64,000 nt of DNA, from the NCBI RefSeq assembly GCF_000711985.1, contig NZ_KL544006.1, forward strand, positions 384,503 to 448,502, in the 5' to 3' direction. Positions within the stretch are counted from its first letter, which is position 1. Every line of letters begins with the position of its first letter. Below are positions 38,433 to 47,106 of this stretch, piece after piece. Source of the stretch: Rheinheimera texasensis DSM 17496. GTDB taxonomy: Bacteria > Pseudomonadota > Gammaproteobacteria > Enterobacterales > Alteromonadaceae. Both the position numbers and the translations under genes were made by a program. Under the pieces are notes generated by a model. The model was not told the origin of the DNA, made no database searches, and saw only the letters and a list, made by a program, of their open reading frames with translations.

Positions 38433-39666
38433 GGTTGTACTCCTTAGCAATAAAATCAGTCAGACTGGCCATGTTTAACGAGGCCAAATCAATAAATTCT
38501 TGAAGAGGTAGTGTTAACTCATCTGGACTTCCCAGAAAGAGTCCCCGGCAACCTGCATTGCGGGCTGCCAGCATATCCCGCGAATCATCGCCGATATACC
38601 ACGTTTGGCTGAGACAAAGTTGAAGGTCATAGCTGGCTTTCAGAAATAGGCCTGGATTGGGTTTACGATCAAAATCTTGCACATCCTGCCAATGCGCACC
38701 AGCAACATAAACTGCATCAATATAGACGCCTGTTTTGGCAAGTTCCCGGCACATTTTTTCGTGTATAGCTGCGAGTTGATGTTCAGACAGATCGCCCGTC
38801 GCCAGACCTGCCTGATTCGTGATAACCACAAACCGAAAACCTATTTGCCCAAGACTCGCGAGTGCTGCCACATTATCCGCGATAACTTCGAATTGCTTGG
38901 CAGAAGTGATATAGCTACCTTTTGGCGCCTTTATATTGATGGTGCCATCACGGTCTAACAAAATCAGTTTTTTATGTTTAAGAAATTCGGCGGTGTAACT
39001 AAGGCGAACCGGATCAGAGATGCTGTGATACTGCTGCGGTGTCAGATATGCACTTAACTGACCAATGTCAGCAAGTTGCTGTAATATTCTAGAAAACGAT
39101 TGGTTTTCAGCATCATTGATCATCGATACCACGGATTTATTGACACACATAAATCCCAGTTCCACATAATCTAGCCCTTCTTTTTGCCGTTTCGAATCAT
39201 AACACGCGACTTTGGACTCGGATGTCAGTGCGATATTGCCGTTTTTCTTAGGTACAACGAGCAATGACAGCAGGCATTGTTGGGCAAGATAATGCTCGGT
39301 TAGTACAGCAAGGTTGTAGTTGACATAGTTGTCGCTATATAGCAAAAAAAAGGTCTCATCAAGCAAGTGAAACGCTCTGTAGAGGCGACGACCTGTATCC
39401 CATTCTACATCTCCCTGTGAATAGCTGATTTCTAGCCCAAGAGCTTCGCCGCGGCCAAAGTAGTCGAAAATTTTTTGATGCAGATAACCGGTTAATAACA
39501 GAACTTTTGAAATTCCCTGGATTTTGAGTTGATGCAGTAAATACCACAGAAATGGTTTACCGTTCACGTCGACCATCGGCTTAGGCGTTTCCCTGGTTAA
39601 TGGCAGCAGTCGGGTACCGAGTCCACCAGCAAGCACAACGGCTTGAGAAATTTTTACATTCTGCAA
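38410..39666 (-). CDS. Fused sugar-1-phosphate nucleotidyltransferase and HAD phosphatase (HddC-GmhB-like)
   Basis: A 418-residue two-domain protein. Residues 1-230 form a nucleotidyltransferase (VVLAGGLGTRLLPLTRETPK, LLYSDNY), like HddC. Residues 233-390 form a HAD phosphatase (LLLDRDGTI at 236-244, VVITNQAG, RKPNPG, GDDSRDMLAARNAG), like GmhB. The cysteine zinc loop of GmhB is absent; this part reads AGAHWQDVQDFDRKPNPG. Both activities are consecutive-pathway partners in GDP-D-glycero-alpha-D-manno-heptose synthesis. It heads the minus-strand unit to 32122. Confidence 0.85.
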   Translation of the reverse strand: MQNVKISQAVVLAGGLGTRLLPLTRETPKPMVDVNGKPFLWYLLHQLKIQGISKVLLLTGYLHQKIFDYFGRGEALGLEISYSQGDVEWDTGRRLYRAFHLLDETFFLLYSDNYVNYNLAVLTEHYLAQQCLLSLLVVPKKNGNIALTSESKVACYDSKRQKEGLDYVELGFMCVNKSVVSMINDAENQSFSRILQQLADIGQLSAYLTPQQYHSISDPVRLSYTAEFLKHKKLILLDRDGTINIKAPKGSYITSAKQFEVIADNVAALASLGQIGFRFVVITNQAGLATGDLSEHQLAAIHEKMCRELAKTGVYIDAVYVAGAHWQDVQDFDRKPNPGLFLKASYDLQLCLSQTWYIGDDSRDMLAARNAGCRGLFLGSPDELTLPLQEFIDLASLNMASLTDFIAKEYNHESHGHW

Positions 39667-40013
39667 ATCACTGCCTCACAGTCAAATTATTGACATATAT
39701 CTGATATTTTGAACGAGCCTTCGCTTCCAGACTGAAGCATGAGTTGTTTTCCACTATATATTCAACAACTTTGTTCATTTTCGCTTTCAGCCAAACTCGT
39801 CTGGGTGTTTTCAATAAATATGCCAGCTTCTGATACACATCACTCTATCGACAACGAGTCTCAATTCTTGACCATTGAGTTCTTAAGAGTTTCCGGAATT
39901 TTGCGTGATTGCTTACGAGCTTTCAGGCACAATTTTTGCTGTCATTGCATTTATCAGACTGAGCCAAAGGCTTTTCCCTACAAATAACCAGAACCTCCGA
40001 CAGGAATTGAGAT
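39667..40013. other. Divergent intergenic region, 347 bp
   Basis: This separates the minus-strand heptose unit from the plus-strand epimerase-transketolase unit and must hold promoters for both. For the minus strand a weak sigma70-like pair, TTCAAA and AATAAT with 16 bases between, ends about 14 bp before the 39666 start. No convincing plus-strand promoter was found. The region is AT-rich and no real coding signal is seen in its short open frames. Confidence 0.5.
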
Positions 40014-40889
40014 ATGAATATTTTCATTACCGGAACAGAGAGCTTTGTCGGCAAAAGGCTGATCCGGGCACTCGACCAGCTTGGCCATAAATTAAGCGGT
40101 ATTGACGCAGCACCGTCCAGCGACGGGCGTTTTTTGCAGAGCGATTTATTGAATCCAAAGTTAAATCAACTAATCCCTCAAAACACGGACATTGTGATTC
40201 ATCTGGCTGCACTTTCCCGTGATCCGGATTGCCGCAACCGCGCAACCGAATGCTTTGCGACGAATGTAATGGGTACATTGGCATTGATAGATGCTGTTGC
40301 GACCCATCAGGTACAGCAGTTTATTTTTGCATCCACAGAGTGGGTATACGATTTATGTGATGCCGTCAGTCTGAAAACAGAAAATTCATTGATTAACATC
40401 TCGAATCATACTTCCGAGTATGCGTTGTCCAAGTTAGTTTCCGAAAATAACTTACGGCAAAAGTATCAGCATGGATTCTGTGACACAACCATCCTGCGTT
40501 TTGGCATTATCTACGGACCTCGGCCGACAAACTGGTCTGCAGTTGAGTCATTATTTTTCCAGGTACGCGATCAAACGGAAATTAAGGTGGGCTCATTAGA
40601 AACAGCCCGTAGTTTCATTCATGTTGATGACATCGTTGCCGGCATTATTGCCAGCTTTCAGACAAAGGGTTTTGAAATCATCAATTTACAAGGTTCTAAA
40701 TTGATCAGTTTGGGTGAAATTATCAGTCTTTCTGAACAAATCCATGATAAAACAGTACAAATCAGCGAAACCGCGCCAGCTGCCCCCAATATTCGTAATG
40801 TCTCTAATGAAAAAGCCACAAACCTGATTGGCTTCAGAGCACAACTAGATCTCGAAGCCGGTTTACGCTCGTTGTTAACAGTAAATTGA
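40014..40889 (+). CDS. NAD-dependent epimerase/dehydratase
   Basis: A 291-residue extended SDR with the loop TGTESFVGKRLIRAL (the usual GxxGxxG is altered), VIHLAALSRDPDC, FASTEWVYD and an intact YALSK catalytic motif (about residue 141). It begins the plus-strand unit containing the CmcI-like methyltransferase, the split transketolase and gmhA. Its product is probably a modified sugar nucleotide. Confidence 0.85.
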   Translation: MNIFITGTESFVGKRLIRALDQLGHKLSGIDAAPSSDGRFLQSDLLNPKLNQLIPQNTDIVIHLAALSRDPDCRNRATECFATNVMGTLALIDAVATHQVQQFIFASTEWVYDLCDAVSLKTENSLINISNHTSEYALSKLVSENNLRQKYQHGFCDTTILRFGIIYGPRPTNWSAVESLFFQVRDQTEIKVGSLETARSFIHVDDIVAGIIASFQTKGFEIINLQGSKLISLGEIISLSEQIHDKTVQISETAPAAPNIRNVSNEKATNLIGFRAQLDLEAGLRSLLTVN

Positions 40890-40897
40890 GTGATTAA

Positions 40898-41725
40898 GTG
40901 ACTAAAGCTGGGATAACACTGGCCGATATTGCAGGTAATCATTGTGAATTTCACTATTATGCGCGCAAAAAGGATAACCACTTGAAAATTGCATTGACAG
41001 TCAAATCAGAGGACGGAAATCTCATCGAAGAGGTCGATCTTTATTCTGCTGAAGGATACAAAGTTGCTGCCGACTTATGGTTGAGAGCATCCTGTCATCA
41101 AAGGGTCATGTATGAGCCGACCTGGATGGGTATTCCTATAATCCAGTATCCAACCGATATGGTCATGATGCAGGAACTCATCTGGAAAATAAGGCCTGAC
41201 TACATCATTGAAACTGGCGTTGCACATGGTGGCTCATGCGTATTGCATGCTTCGATTCTGGAGCTCATCGGCAAAGGTCAGGTGATCGGAATTGATGTAG
41301 AAATTCGCAAATATAACGAAACTGCGATTAAAAACCACCCGATGGCAAAGCGCATCCATTTAATTGAAGGTAGTTCAATAGATCCTGAAGTAATCAAACA
41401 GGTTCGTCACATTGCCAGACCCGGAGCCAAATGCCTGGTCGTCCTTGACTCCAATCACAGCTATCAGCACGTCAAAAAAGAAATAGAACTGTACCAACAA
41501 TTTGTGGGTATCGATTGCTATATGGTCGTGATGGATGGCGCTCAGGAATGGGCTGCAACTTTACCTAATGGCAAACCTGAATGGGCTGAAGACAATCCGT
41601 TACGGGCTATTCGTGAATTCGTTACAGCAAGTGAAGGTGAATGGGTGGTGGATGAACACTACAGCAGGATGAAAATCACCTCGTCCCCTATGGGTTTCTT
41701 AAAACGCCGAGACATGAGTATCTGA
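40898..41725 (+). CDS. CmcI-family (cephalosporin hydroxylase-like) methyltransferase
   Basis: A 275-residue protein with the CmcI-family motifs IPIIQYPTDMVMMQELIW, YIIETGVAHGGSCVLHASIL (SAM site), GIDVEIRKYN and VVLDSNHSYQHVKKEIELY. Despite the family name many members act as rhamnosyl or other sugar O-methyltransferases. The start is GTG at 40898, eight bases after the preceding stop, with only a weak GAG ribosome site. It precedes the transketolase pair by nine bases. Confidence 0.82.
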   Translation: MTKAGITLADIAGNHCEFHYYARKKDNHLKIALTVKSEDGNLIEEVDLYSAEGYKVAADLWLRASCHQRVMYEPTWMGIPIIQYPTDMVMMQELIWKIRPDYIIETGVAHGGSCVLHASILELIGKGQVIGIDVEIRKYNETAIKNHPMAKRIHLIEGSSIDPEVIKQVRHIARPGAKCLVVLDSNHSYQHVKKEIELYQQFVGIDCYMVVMDGAQEWAATLPNGKPEWAEDNPLRAIREFVTASEGEWVVDEHYSRMKITSSPMGFLKRRDMSI

Positions 41726-41734
41726 GGAGTTTCT

Positions 41735-42523
41735 ATGCAACCGCTTGCCCCGCTGAGCTTACGCCGTACATTATTGGGCATCGCACACAAGTCCAAGGCA
41801 TCACACATCGGCACTTGTCTATCCTGTATCGAAATACTTTCTGCGGTATTTCAATCTGTTGATATCAGTAAAATTGCCAGTCAGGAAGCTGACCGCGACC
41901 GTATCATTTTGAGCAAAGGCCACGCGGCTGCCGCGCTTTACACGACTCTCCATCATTGTGGCCTTATCAGCGAGGCCGAATTCAATACCTATTACAGTGC
42001 AGGCTCATTGTTAAGTGGGCATTCGAACCATTTTCATCCAATGGTAGAACACTCAACAGGTGCGCTGGGACATGGGTTATCCGCAGGCGTTGGTATGGCA
42101 ATGGGTCTTAAAGCCCGCAAGTTAAAATCACGAGTCTTTGTCATCCTTGGAGATGGCGAGTTGAATGAAGGATCTAACTATGAAGCATTCATGCTGGCTG
42201 GTCATTTAAAGCTGGATAACCTGTGCGTCCTTATCGATAACAATAAACTCAGTGGTATAGGTCTAACCGATAGTTTTTGCAGCCTTGAACCGCTGGCAGA
42301 CAAACTGGAAGCATTTAACTTTCACACCATCCGGCAGGATGGGCACCAACTACAACAACTGTTTGACAACATTCAGACAACGGCATTTGCAAACAAGCCA
42401 GTTGCGATTATTTGCGATACGGTCAAAGGGAAAGGTGTGCCGTTTATGGAAGCACAAAACGCCTGGCACTATCGGCCGCTGAACGATGAAAGTTACGCCA
42501 AAGCATTGGCAGAATTGTATTAA
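41735..42523 (+). CDS. Transketolase, N-terminal subunit
   Basis: A 262-residue thiamine diphosphate-binding half of a two-gene transketolase. The cofactor motif is GDGELNEGSNYEAFMLAGHL with the closing NN (about residues 136-168), and SKGHAAAALYTTLHHCG is the conserved early segment. It works with the following gene. Transketolase yields sedoheptulose 7-phosphate, the substrate of the GmhA-like isomerase encoded downstream. Split transketolases are also used in other sugar pathways. Confidence 0.92.
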   Translation: MQPLAPLSLRRTLLGIAHKSKASHIGTCLSCIEILSAVFQSVDISKIASQEADRDRIILSKGHAAAALYTTLHHCGLISEAEFNTYYSAGSLLSGHSNHFHPMVEHSTGALGHGLSAGVGMAMGLKARKLKSRVFVILGDGELNEGSNYEAFMLAGHLKLDNLCVLIDNNKLSGIGLTDSFCSLEPLADKLEAFNFHTIRQDGHQLQQLFDNIQTTAFANKPVAIICDTVKGKGVPFMEAQNAWHYRPLNDESYAKALAELY

Positions 42524-42532
42524 GAGGTCTCT

Positions 42533-43429
42533 ATGCGCGGTGTATTCTTTAAACTTCTGGAAAAACAAATGGCCGAGCAGCCAAATACTTTTTTTCTCTG
42601 TGCAGACATGGGGTTGGGGCTCATCGAATCCATGCAGGAAAAATATCCGGAGCGGACCTATAACGTCGGCATCGCTGAAGCCAATATGGCAAGTATTGCT
42701 GCCGGTCTGTGCAATACCGGATTTAGACCTTATTGTTACACGATATCAAACTTCCTGATCGAACGCGCGTTTGAGCAGATCCGCAACGATATTTGCCTGC
42801 ACGATTATCCAGTGGTCCTGGTTGGGACCTCAACCGGTTTTGATAACGGTATCCTGGGGCCAACACACCATGTGATAGATGAAATCGGCTGTATTAAAGG
42901 CTTGCCTGGTATTGAAATTATTTCTCCGGTCGCAGTATCCGCAATTCCATTGATCATGGAATACCTGAACACTTCTGACAGACCTTGTTATGTCCGCATC
43001 GGTAAAGGCGATTTTGACCCCACTGTGCCGCTGACCAAGATGAATCAATTTGTTTTAGCTCCGCCGAATGCGTCAACGCTGGTCATTACACACGGGACAC
43101 AGTTTGAGAATTGCTATAAAGCACTCGCTGGCCAAGGTAATGTCGCTCTCTATGCGATGAACCATATTCATCCACTTTCCACGACGGATTTATTACCGCT
43201 CTTTCAGAAATATTCGACTGTTGTCGTTGTTGAAGACCAATTGAAATCAAGTGGTTTGTACAACTCGTTATGTCAGTGGTTGGTCGAGCAACAGCTGACG
43301 GGAGTCCGGTTACTACCCCGATGTGTGCCGGTGGAATATAGTCACGAAGTTGGACATAAAGATTATTTTGAAGACAAATATGGGCTGAGCACTCAGAAGC
43401 TCGCCGACTTTTTTCAATCACTGCAATAG
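42533..43429 (+). CDS. Transketolase, C-terminal subunit
   Basis: A 298-residue protein comprising the pyrimidine-binding and C-terminal domains of transketolase. It has FFLCADMGLG, YNVGIAEANMASIAAGLCNTG with the cofactor-activating glutamate, and GPTHHVIDEIGCIKGLPG. It follows the N-terminal half after nine bases with an AAGAGG ribosome site. An 85-bp gap separates it from gmhA. Confidence 0.92.
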   Translation: MRGVFFKLLEKQMAEQPNTFFLCADMGLGLIESMQEKYPERTYNVGIAEANMASIAAGLCNTGFRPYCYTISNFLIERAFEQIRNDICLHDYPVVLVGTSTGFDNGILGPTHHVIDEIGCIKGLPGIEIISPVAVSAIPLIMEYLNTSDRPCYVRIGKGDFDPTVPLTKMNQFVLAPPNASTLVITHGTQFENCYKALAGQGNVALYAMNHIHPLSTTDLLPLFQKYSTVVVVEDQLKSSGLYNSLCQWLVEQQLTGVRLLPRCVPVEYSHEVGHKDYFEDKYGLSTQKLADFFQSLQ

Positions 43430-43514
43430 GGACAGAGAATAAGAGCGCTTCGGTGAGAATCAACGGCCGCAGCACTGATTCCGAATATGGTCGCCGCTTA
43501 AGAGGAACAAACAA

Positions 43515-44111
43515 ATGAGCATTTTTCAGCAGTACACACAGCAGTTAAGTGACGCCCTGCAAAACCTGGATCAGACCACCTTCGATCATTTGGCCGAGCA
43601 GCTGTTTGATCTCTGGCTGGCAAGGAAACGGCTGTTCATTTGCGGCAACGGTGGCAGCGCCGGCAATGCAATTCACATCGCCAATGACTTTACTTACGGC
43701 ATTAACCCAAACGGGTTAGCGCTTGATGTTGAAGCTCTACCGGCTAATAGTGCGGTTATGACCTGTCTGGCGAACGATATCGGTTATCAGAATGTGTTTG
43801 CACATCAGTTGAAAGTCAAAGCGCAAACAGGTGATGTCCTGCTTGTGTTATCCGGTAGTGGAAACTCGGCAAATATTATTCAGGCATTACAACAAGCTAA
43901 GCTCTGCGGCATGACCAGTTATGCTATTGTCGGGTTTGATGGTGGTAAAGCGGCGAAAATGGCGGATCATGTTATCCACGCAAATGTTCAGGACATGCAA
44001 ATCTCCGAAGATATTCAGGTAATCATCGGGCATATGCTGATGAAATCACTCTATCAGGCCATTAGCCAATATCAGCAAGATACACTGGATTTCCCGTCGG
44101 TCAGAGCCTGA
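43515..44111 (+). CDS. gmhA: SIS-domain sedoheptulose 7-phosphate isomerase (GmhA-like)
   Basis: GmhA converts sedoheptulose 7-phosphate to D-glycero-D-manno-heptose 7-phosphate. The 198-residue protein has the sugar-phosphate site FICGNGGSAGNAIHIANDF (about residues 40-58), LSGSGNSANIIQAL and a C-terminal EDIQVIIGHMLMKSL helix. The start has AGAGGAAC upstream. Its 3' end overlaps the 3' end of the opposite-strand gene by 40 bases. It completes a heptose route with the kinase and the fused enzyme. Confidence 0.88.
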   Translation: MSIFQQYTQQLSDALQNLDQTTFDHLAEQLFDLWLARKRLFICGNGGSAGNAIHIANDFTYGINPNGLALDVEALPANSAVMTCLANDIGYQNVFAHQLKVKAQTGDVLLVLSGSGNSANIIQALQQAKLCGMTSYAIVGFDGGKAAKMADHVIHANVQDMQISEDIQVIIGHMLMKSLYQAISQYQQDTLDFPSVRA

Positions 44112-45169
44112 GTAACTGTTAAAGGGGTAACCTTCAGCCCTTTGGCTACTGACAAATAATCGACTACGGTCTCGATCATTTGTAAGTTATTGCAGCGGGT
44201 AAGGTTCCAGACATGGGTCTTCTCCGCGGCATGCCAAACATGCAAAGGAGGCCGTAACACAACAACTTCAAGCGCATTAAAACATAAAGATATTGTCGTC
44301 AATGCCATCGAATAAAATCCACACACCAAAAACGGCGGCACACTAGTTTGCGATAACCAGGTTTCAACCGGCACTCCCGTTTGCAACACACTGACTCCGG
44401 GTATTTCTCTCACGTACTCTAATAATTCAGTCGTCGCTGTCCGGTGCGGCAGAAAAATAATCTCAAGCTCTGGGTAAAGCCAACGAACCTTGTTTAACAG
44501 CAGCAGATATTCAGAAACATTGATAAATCCAAGCTCAACCTCACCGCCCCCCAGCAACAACATTTGCTGCCGATTTACACTTTGATGATGATATTGCATC
44601 GCGCTAAGCACGTTTTTCCGCACACTGAGCCAGGGCAGTTCTGGTAATTCAAAGACTGTAAACAACTCAAGCCGCTCAGGCGCAATCGTTGAGATGCCAA
44701 GCTCCTGTCTACATTGCGCGGCTCTTTGTGCTCTCTGTGCATCAGGGTCTGCCGGGAAATCAAAAAACTGCTGTTTACTGAATAGATAACGATAAAATAC
44801 TAATGTTGCGTTGCCGTCATCCATCAGAACAACTTTAGAGCCGGACAGACTGCAAACTACGTCCCGCTGCCATTGCTGACGAACATTGGTAAAAAATACC
44901 AGGGAGTACGACTCCTTACTCAGAGCAGAAACATATTGACCGTAACAGGAAATTCTCAATTCAATTTCCCCGGTCTGGCGAGGAACTTGAATCAGCTTTC
45001 TGGGGGCTAATTCTTTGAGTAAAAGCAACAATTGGGGATAAGCATCCGCCCGGCAACAGTCATGAACAATGACATCGTAATTATCTATGGAGTACTCTCG
45101 CAGAGCTTCTGTCAGATTAAAAACTTGAGCCGGAGTATCGATAACAAACAAGGCTTTACCAGACGTCAT
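44072..45169 (-). CDS. Putative sialyltransferase-like nonulosonic acid transferase
   Basis: A 365-residue protein without membrane segments. Its opening KALFVIDTPAQVFNLTEAL, the DDG motif in VVLMDDGNATLVF (117-119), the LPHR site (240-243) and GFYSMAL (about 284-290) recall the D/E-D/E-G, HP and serine motifs of bacterial GT52/polysialyltransferase-type enzymes. The ATG at 45169 overlaps the preceding stop (ATGA) and has GGGGAG upstream. Similarity is faint, so another GT-B enzyme is possible. It ends the long minus-strand legionaminate unit. Confidence 0.55.
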   Translation of the reverse strand: MTSGKALFVIDTPAQVFNLTEALREYSIDNYDVIVHDCCRADAYPQLLLLLKELAPRKLIQVPRQTGEIELRISCYGQYVSALSKESYSLVFFTNVRQQWQRDVVCSLSGSKVVLMDDGNATLVFYRYLFSKQQFFDFPADPDAQRAQRAAQCRQELGISTIAPERLELFTVFELPELPWLSVRKNVLSAMQYHHQSVNRQQMLLLGGGEVELGFINVSEYLLLLNKVRWLYPELEIIFLPHRTATTELLEYVREIPGVSVLQTGVPVETWLSQTSVPPFLVCGFYSMALTTISLCFNALEVVVLRPPLHVWHAAEKTHVWNLTRCNNLQMIETVVDYLSVAKGLKVTPLTVTQALTDGKSSVSC

Positions 45170-46131
45170 GTCTCCCCATCCTCCCGCTGCGAACAAGCGT
45201 AGCCAGCTATTTGCTCAAACACGCTGAACCGCTTTATCTGTGCTGAAAGATCACAAAACAGCCGGTTGTCACCGGCAATAAAAGCTTGAACCTGCGCCAG
45301 CAGACCCGCTTTAAATTCATGATCCTGAGAATTGTCCAGCAACACTGGCTGCCAGTCTACTGTACCTTTTAACTGCTGTTGTAGCTGTTCGAGCGGCATC
45401 AGACGCAGCTTCCGCTTTGCCGTACAAAGTTCTAAAGACCACCGTCCTGCAGAGCTCCAATTGCCGGTATAACTGAACATCGCTCCACTGACGGCAATGC
45501 CTGCACCGCTAAAAACAGCACCAACCGGATGCCATTCCAGCCGCCCACCTTGAAAACAACTGATTTCAGTCGGTGCACCGCCAAGATAAAATGCGAGATC
45601 TATCAGGTGTGCTGTGTTGGCTATCAGCCAGCGTGCTTTGACTTCGGCTGGGTGTGGTGACGGGCCGATAAGATGGGACCACTCTGTCATCTCGAAATGA
45701 AAGGACAACACGCCTGCATCTTCGGCAATCAGCTGTTTGGCCATTTGACTCGAGGCGTAGAATCGCCGGTTATAGGCAATCATCACGGCAGCGCCCGCTT
45801 TGCAGGCAATTTCATCTAGTTCCTTTAACTGCCATATGTACAAGGCTCCGGGTTTCTCGAGCAAAATGCGTTTGACACCATAGCTGAGCAGCGCCCGGCA
45901 GGTGTCGAACAAATCGCTCACACCGACCGCGACAATAGCGAAATCAGCACACCCAGGTGAATGAGACAAAAAGCTGTTTAAACCGCCGGCTACCGGTAAT
46001 ACAGCCATTTTTTCACGGAAGCTCTCACAACCCGATTCGGAGCGGCCAATCACTGTGACTGGCAACTTTAGATGGCTGATGACCTTGTAGTAGTCCTGCG
46101 CCATACCGCCAGCGCCGATTAACCAAATCAT
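45166..46131 (-). CDS. Gfo/Idh/MocA-family oxidoreductase (1)
   Basis: A 321-residue NAD(P)-dependent sugar oxidoreductase. It has a Rossmann domain opening IWLIGAGGMAQDYYKVI, the conserved LLEKPGALYIWQLKEL with the EKP motif, and a C-terminal alpha/beta domain. It lies nine bases after the second family member and is coupled to the sialyltransferase-like gene. Substrate unknown; such enzymes alter N-acyl or hydroxyl groups of legionaminate-type sugars in ptm clusters. Confidence 0.85.
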   Translation of the reverse strand: MIWLIGAGGMAQDYYKVISHLKLPVTVIGRSESGCESFREKMAVLPVAGGLNSFLSHSPGCADFAIVAVGVSDLFDTCRALLSYGVKRILLEKPGALYIWQLKELDEIACKAGAAVMIAYNRRFYASSQMAKQLIAEDAGVLSFHFEMTEWSHLIGPSPHPAEVKARWLIANTAHLIDLAFYLGGAPTEISCFQGGRLEWHPVGAVFSGAGIAVSGAMFSYTGNWSSAGRWSLELCTAKRKLRLMPLEQLQQQLKGTVDWQPVLLDNSQDHEFKAGLLAQVQAFIAGDNRLFCDLSAQIKRFSVFEQIAGYACSQREDGET

Positions 46132-46140
46132 ACCAAGTCC

Positions 46141-47106
46141 TCAGGTCACGGGGCACAGATCCATCGGTCCATGCATCTTGTTGAAATAAAGCAGCAAACT
46201 CTGGATCAGAGGCAAATGTAAATCTGCAGATTCATTATAAGGCGTCAAACTGCACGCCCCTTGTTGTTGCAAGGTTTGCACAACAGAAGCAGTGAGTTGA
46301 CTTTGAAACAACGTCGGCAATCCATCCAACAGAATAACGCCACTTTGCCGGCACTTTACCCGTCCCTTGCTTTCGTCGATCTGCCAATGCCCGGCGGCAC
46401 TAACCAGGTCAATAGTCACGAGAGCTGGATTGAGTTCATCTGCCGAACATTGCAGCTGCAAAGTTGAACCCGACTGAAAGTGCGCAGTCAATTGACCTGA
46501 AACTTCCAAAAAACCGGGCCTTTTGCTGGCGAAACAACTTTGCAATTGAGTCGAATCAACAGCCTCAAGCTTTTTATCGGTCAGATAACTCACCAGGTCG
46601 ATAAAGTGGATACTGTTACAGGCGAGCCCCCAATTGTTGCCAGTTACATGCATTGATACAGGGCCACCACGAGCTAATGTCTTGAGATGCTGATAAAGCG
46701 GAAAGAGACGGCGCGGGCAGTTCACATAAGCGCTAACCTGATGCTCCTCAAGCAGATGTTTTAATTCATGGTAATGTTCCGGACGCTGAAAAAGCACTTT
46801 TTCAAGGATCAGATAATCTAACTTAGTTTTGTGAAGCAATTGTTTCGTCACTTCAAATCGGATGGCTGCACTGGTCGCGATAATGGCAAGGTCGTAGTTC
46901 AGTTTCAGTGTATTGTCAGATGAGTAGAAAGACACCTTTGCTAAAACTTCTACCTGCGCCAGTCGCGTTTTTGCAATCTGGCAAGCAGCCTCTGAGGGCT
47001 CAATCACATCAATCTGACTTCCGGCTAAACATGCCAGTGATTGCAAATGCCGTGAACCAAGCTCCCCCGCTCCGACCAGCAAAATCACAAAGGCAGGCTT
47101 TGTCAT
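46141..47106 (-). CDS. Gfo/Idh/MocA-family oxidoreductase (2)
   Basis: A 321-residue protein with the nucleotide loop LLVGAGELGSRHLQSLACL and a cofactor-domain segment LILEKVLFQRPEHYHEL, where the usual EKP is EKV. The variant EKV may affect the active site, since the lysine is kept but the proline lost. It overlaps the SDR stop by four bases. Its family role suggests oxidation or reduction of a sugar intermediate. Confidence 0.82.
   Translation of the reverse strand: MTKPAFVILLVGAGELGSRHLQSLACLAGSQIDVIEPSEAACQIAKTRLAQVEVLAKVSFYSSDNTLKLNYDLAIIATSAAIRFEVTKQLLHKTKLDYLILEKVLFQRPEHYHELKHLLEEHQVSAYVNCPRRLFPLYQHLKTLARGGPVSMHVTGNNWGLACNSIHFIDLVSYLTDKKLEAVDSTQLQSCFASKRPGFLEVSGQLTAHFQSGSTLQLQCSADELNPALVTIDLVSAAGHWQIDESKGRVKCRQSGVILLDGLPTLFQSQLTASVVQTLQQQGACSLTPYNESADLHLPLIQSLLLYFNKMHGPMDLCPVT

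Noticed and set aside
39739..39987. 82-codon frame in the divergent intergenic region
   Set aside because: No ribosome site, atypical Cys/Phe-rich composition and no recognisable motif.
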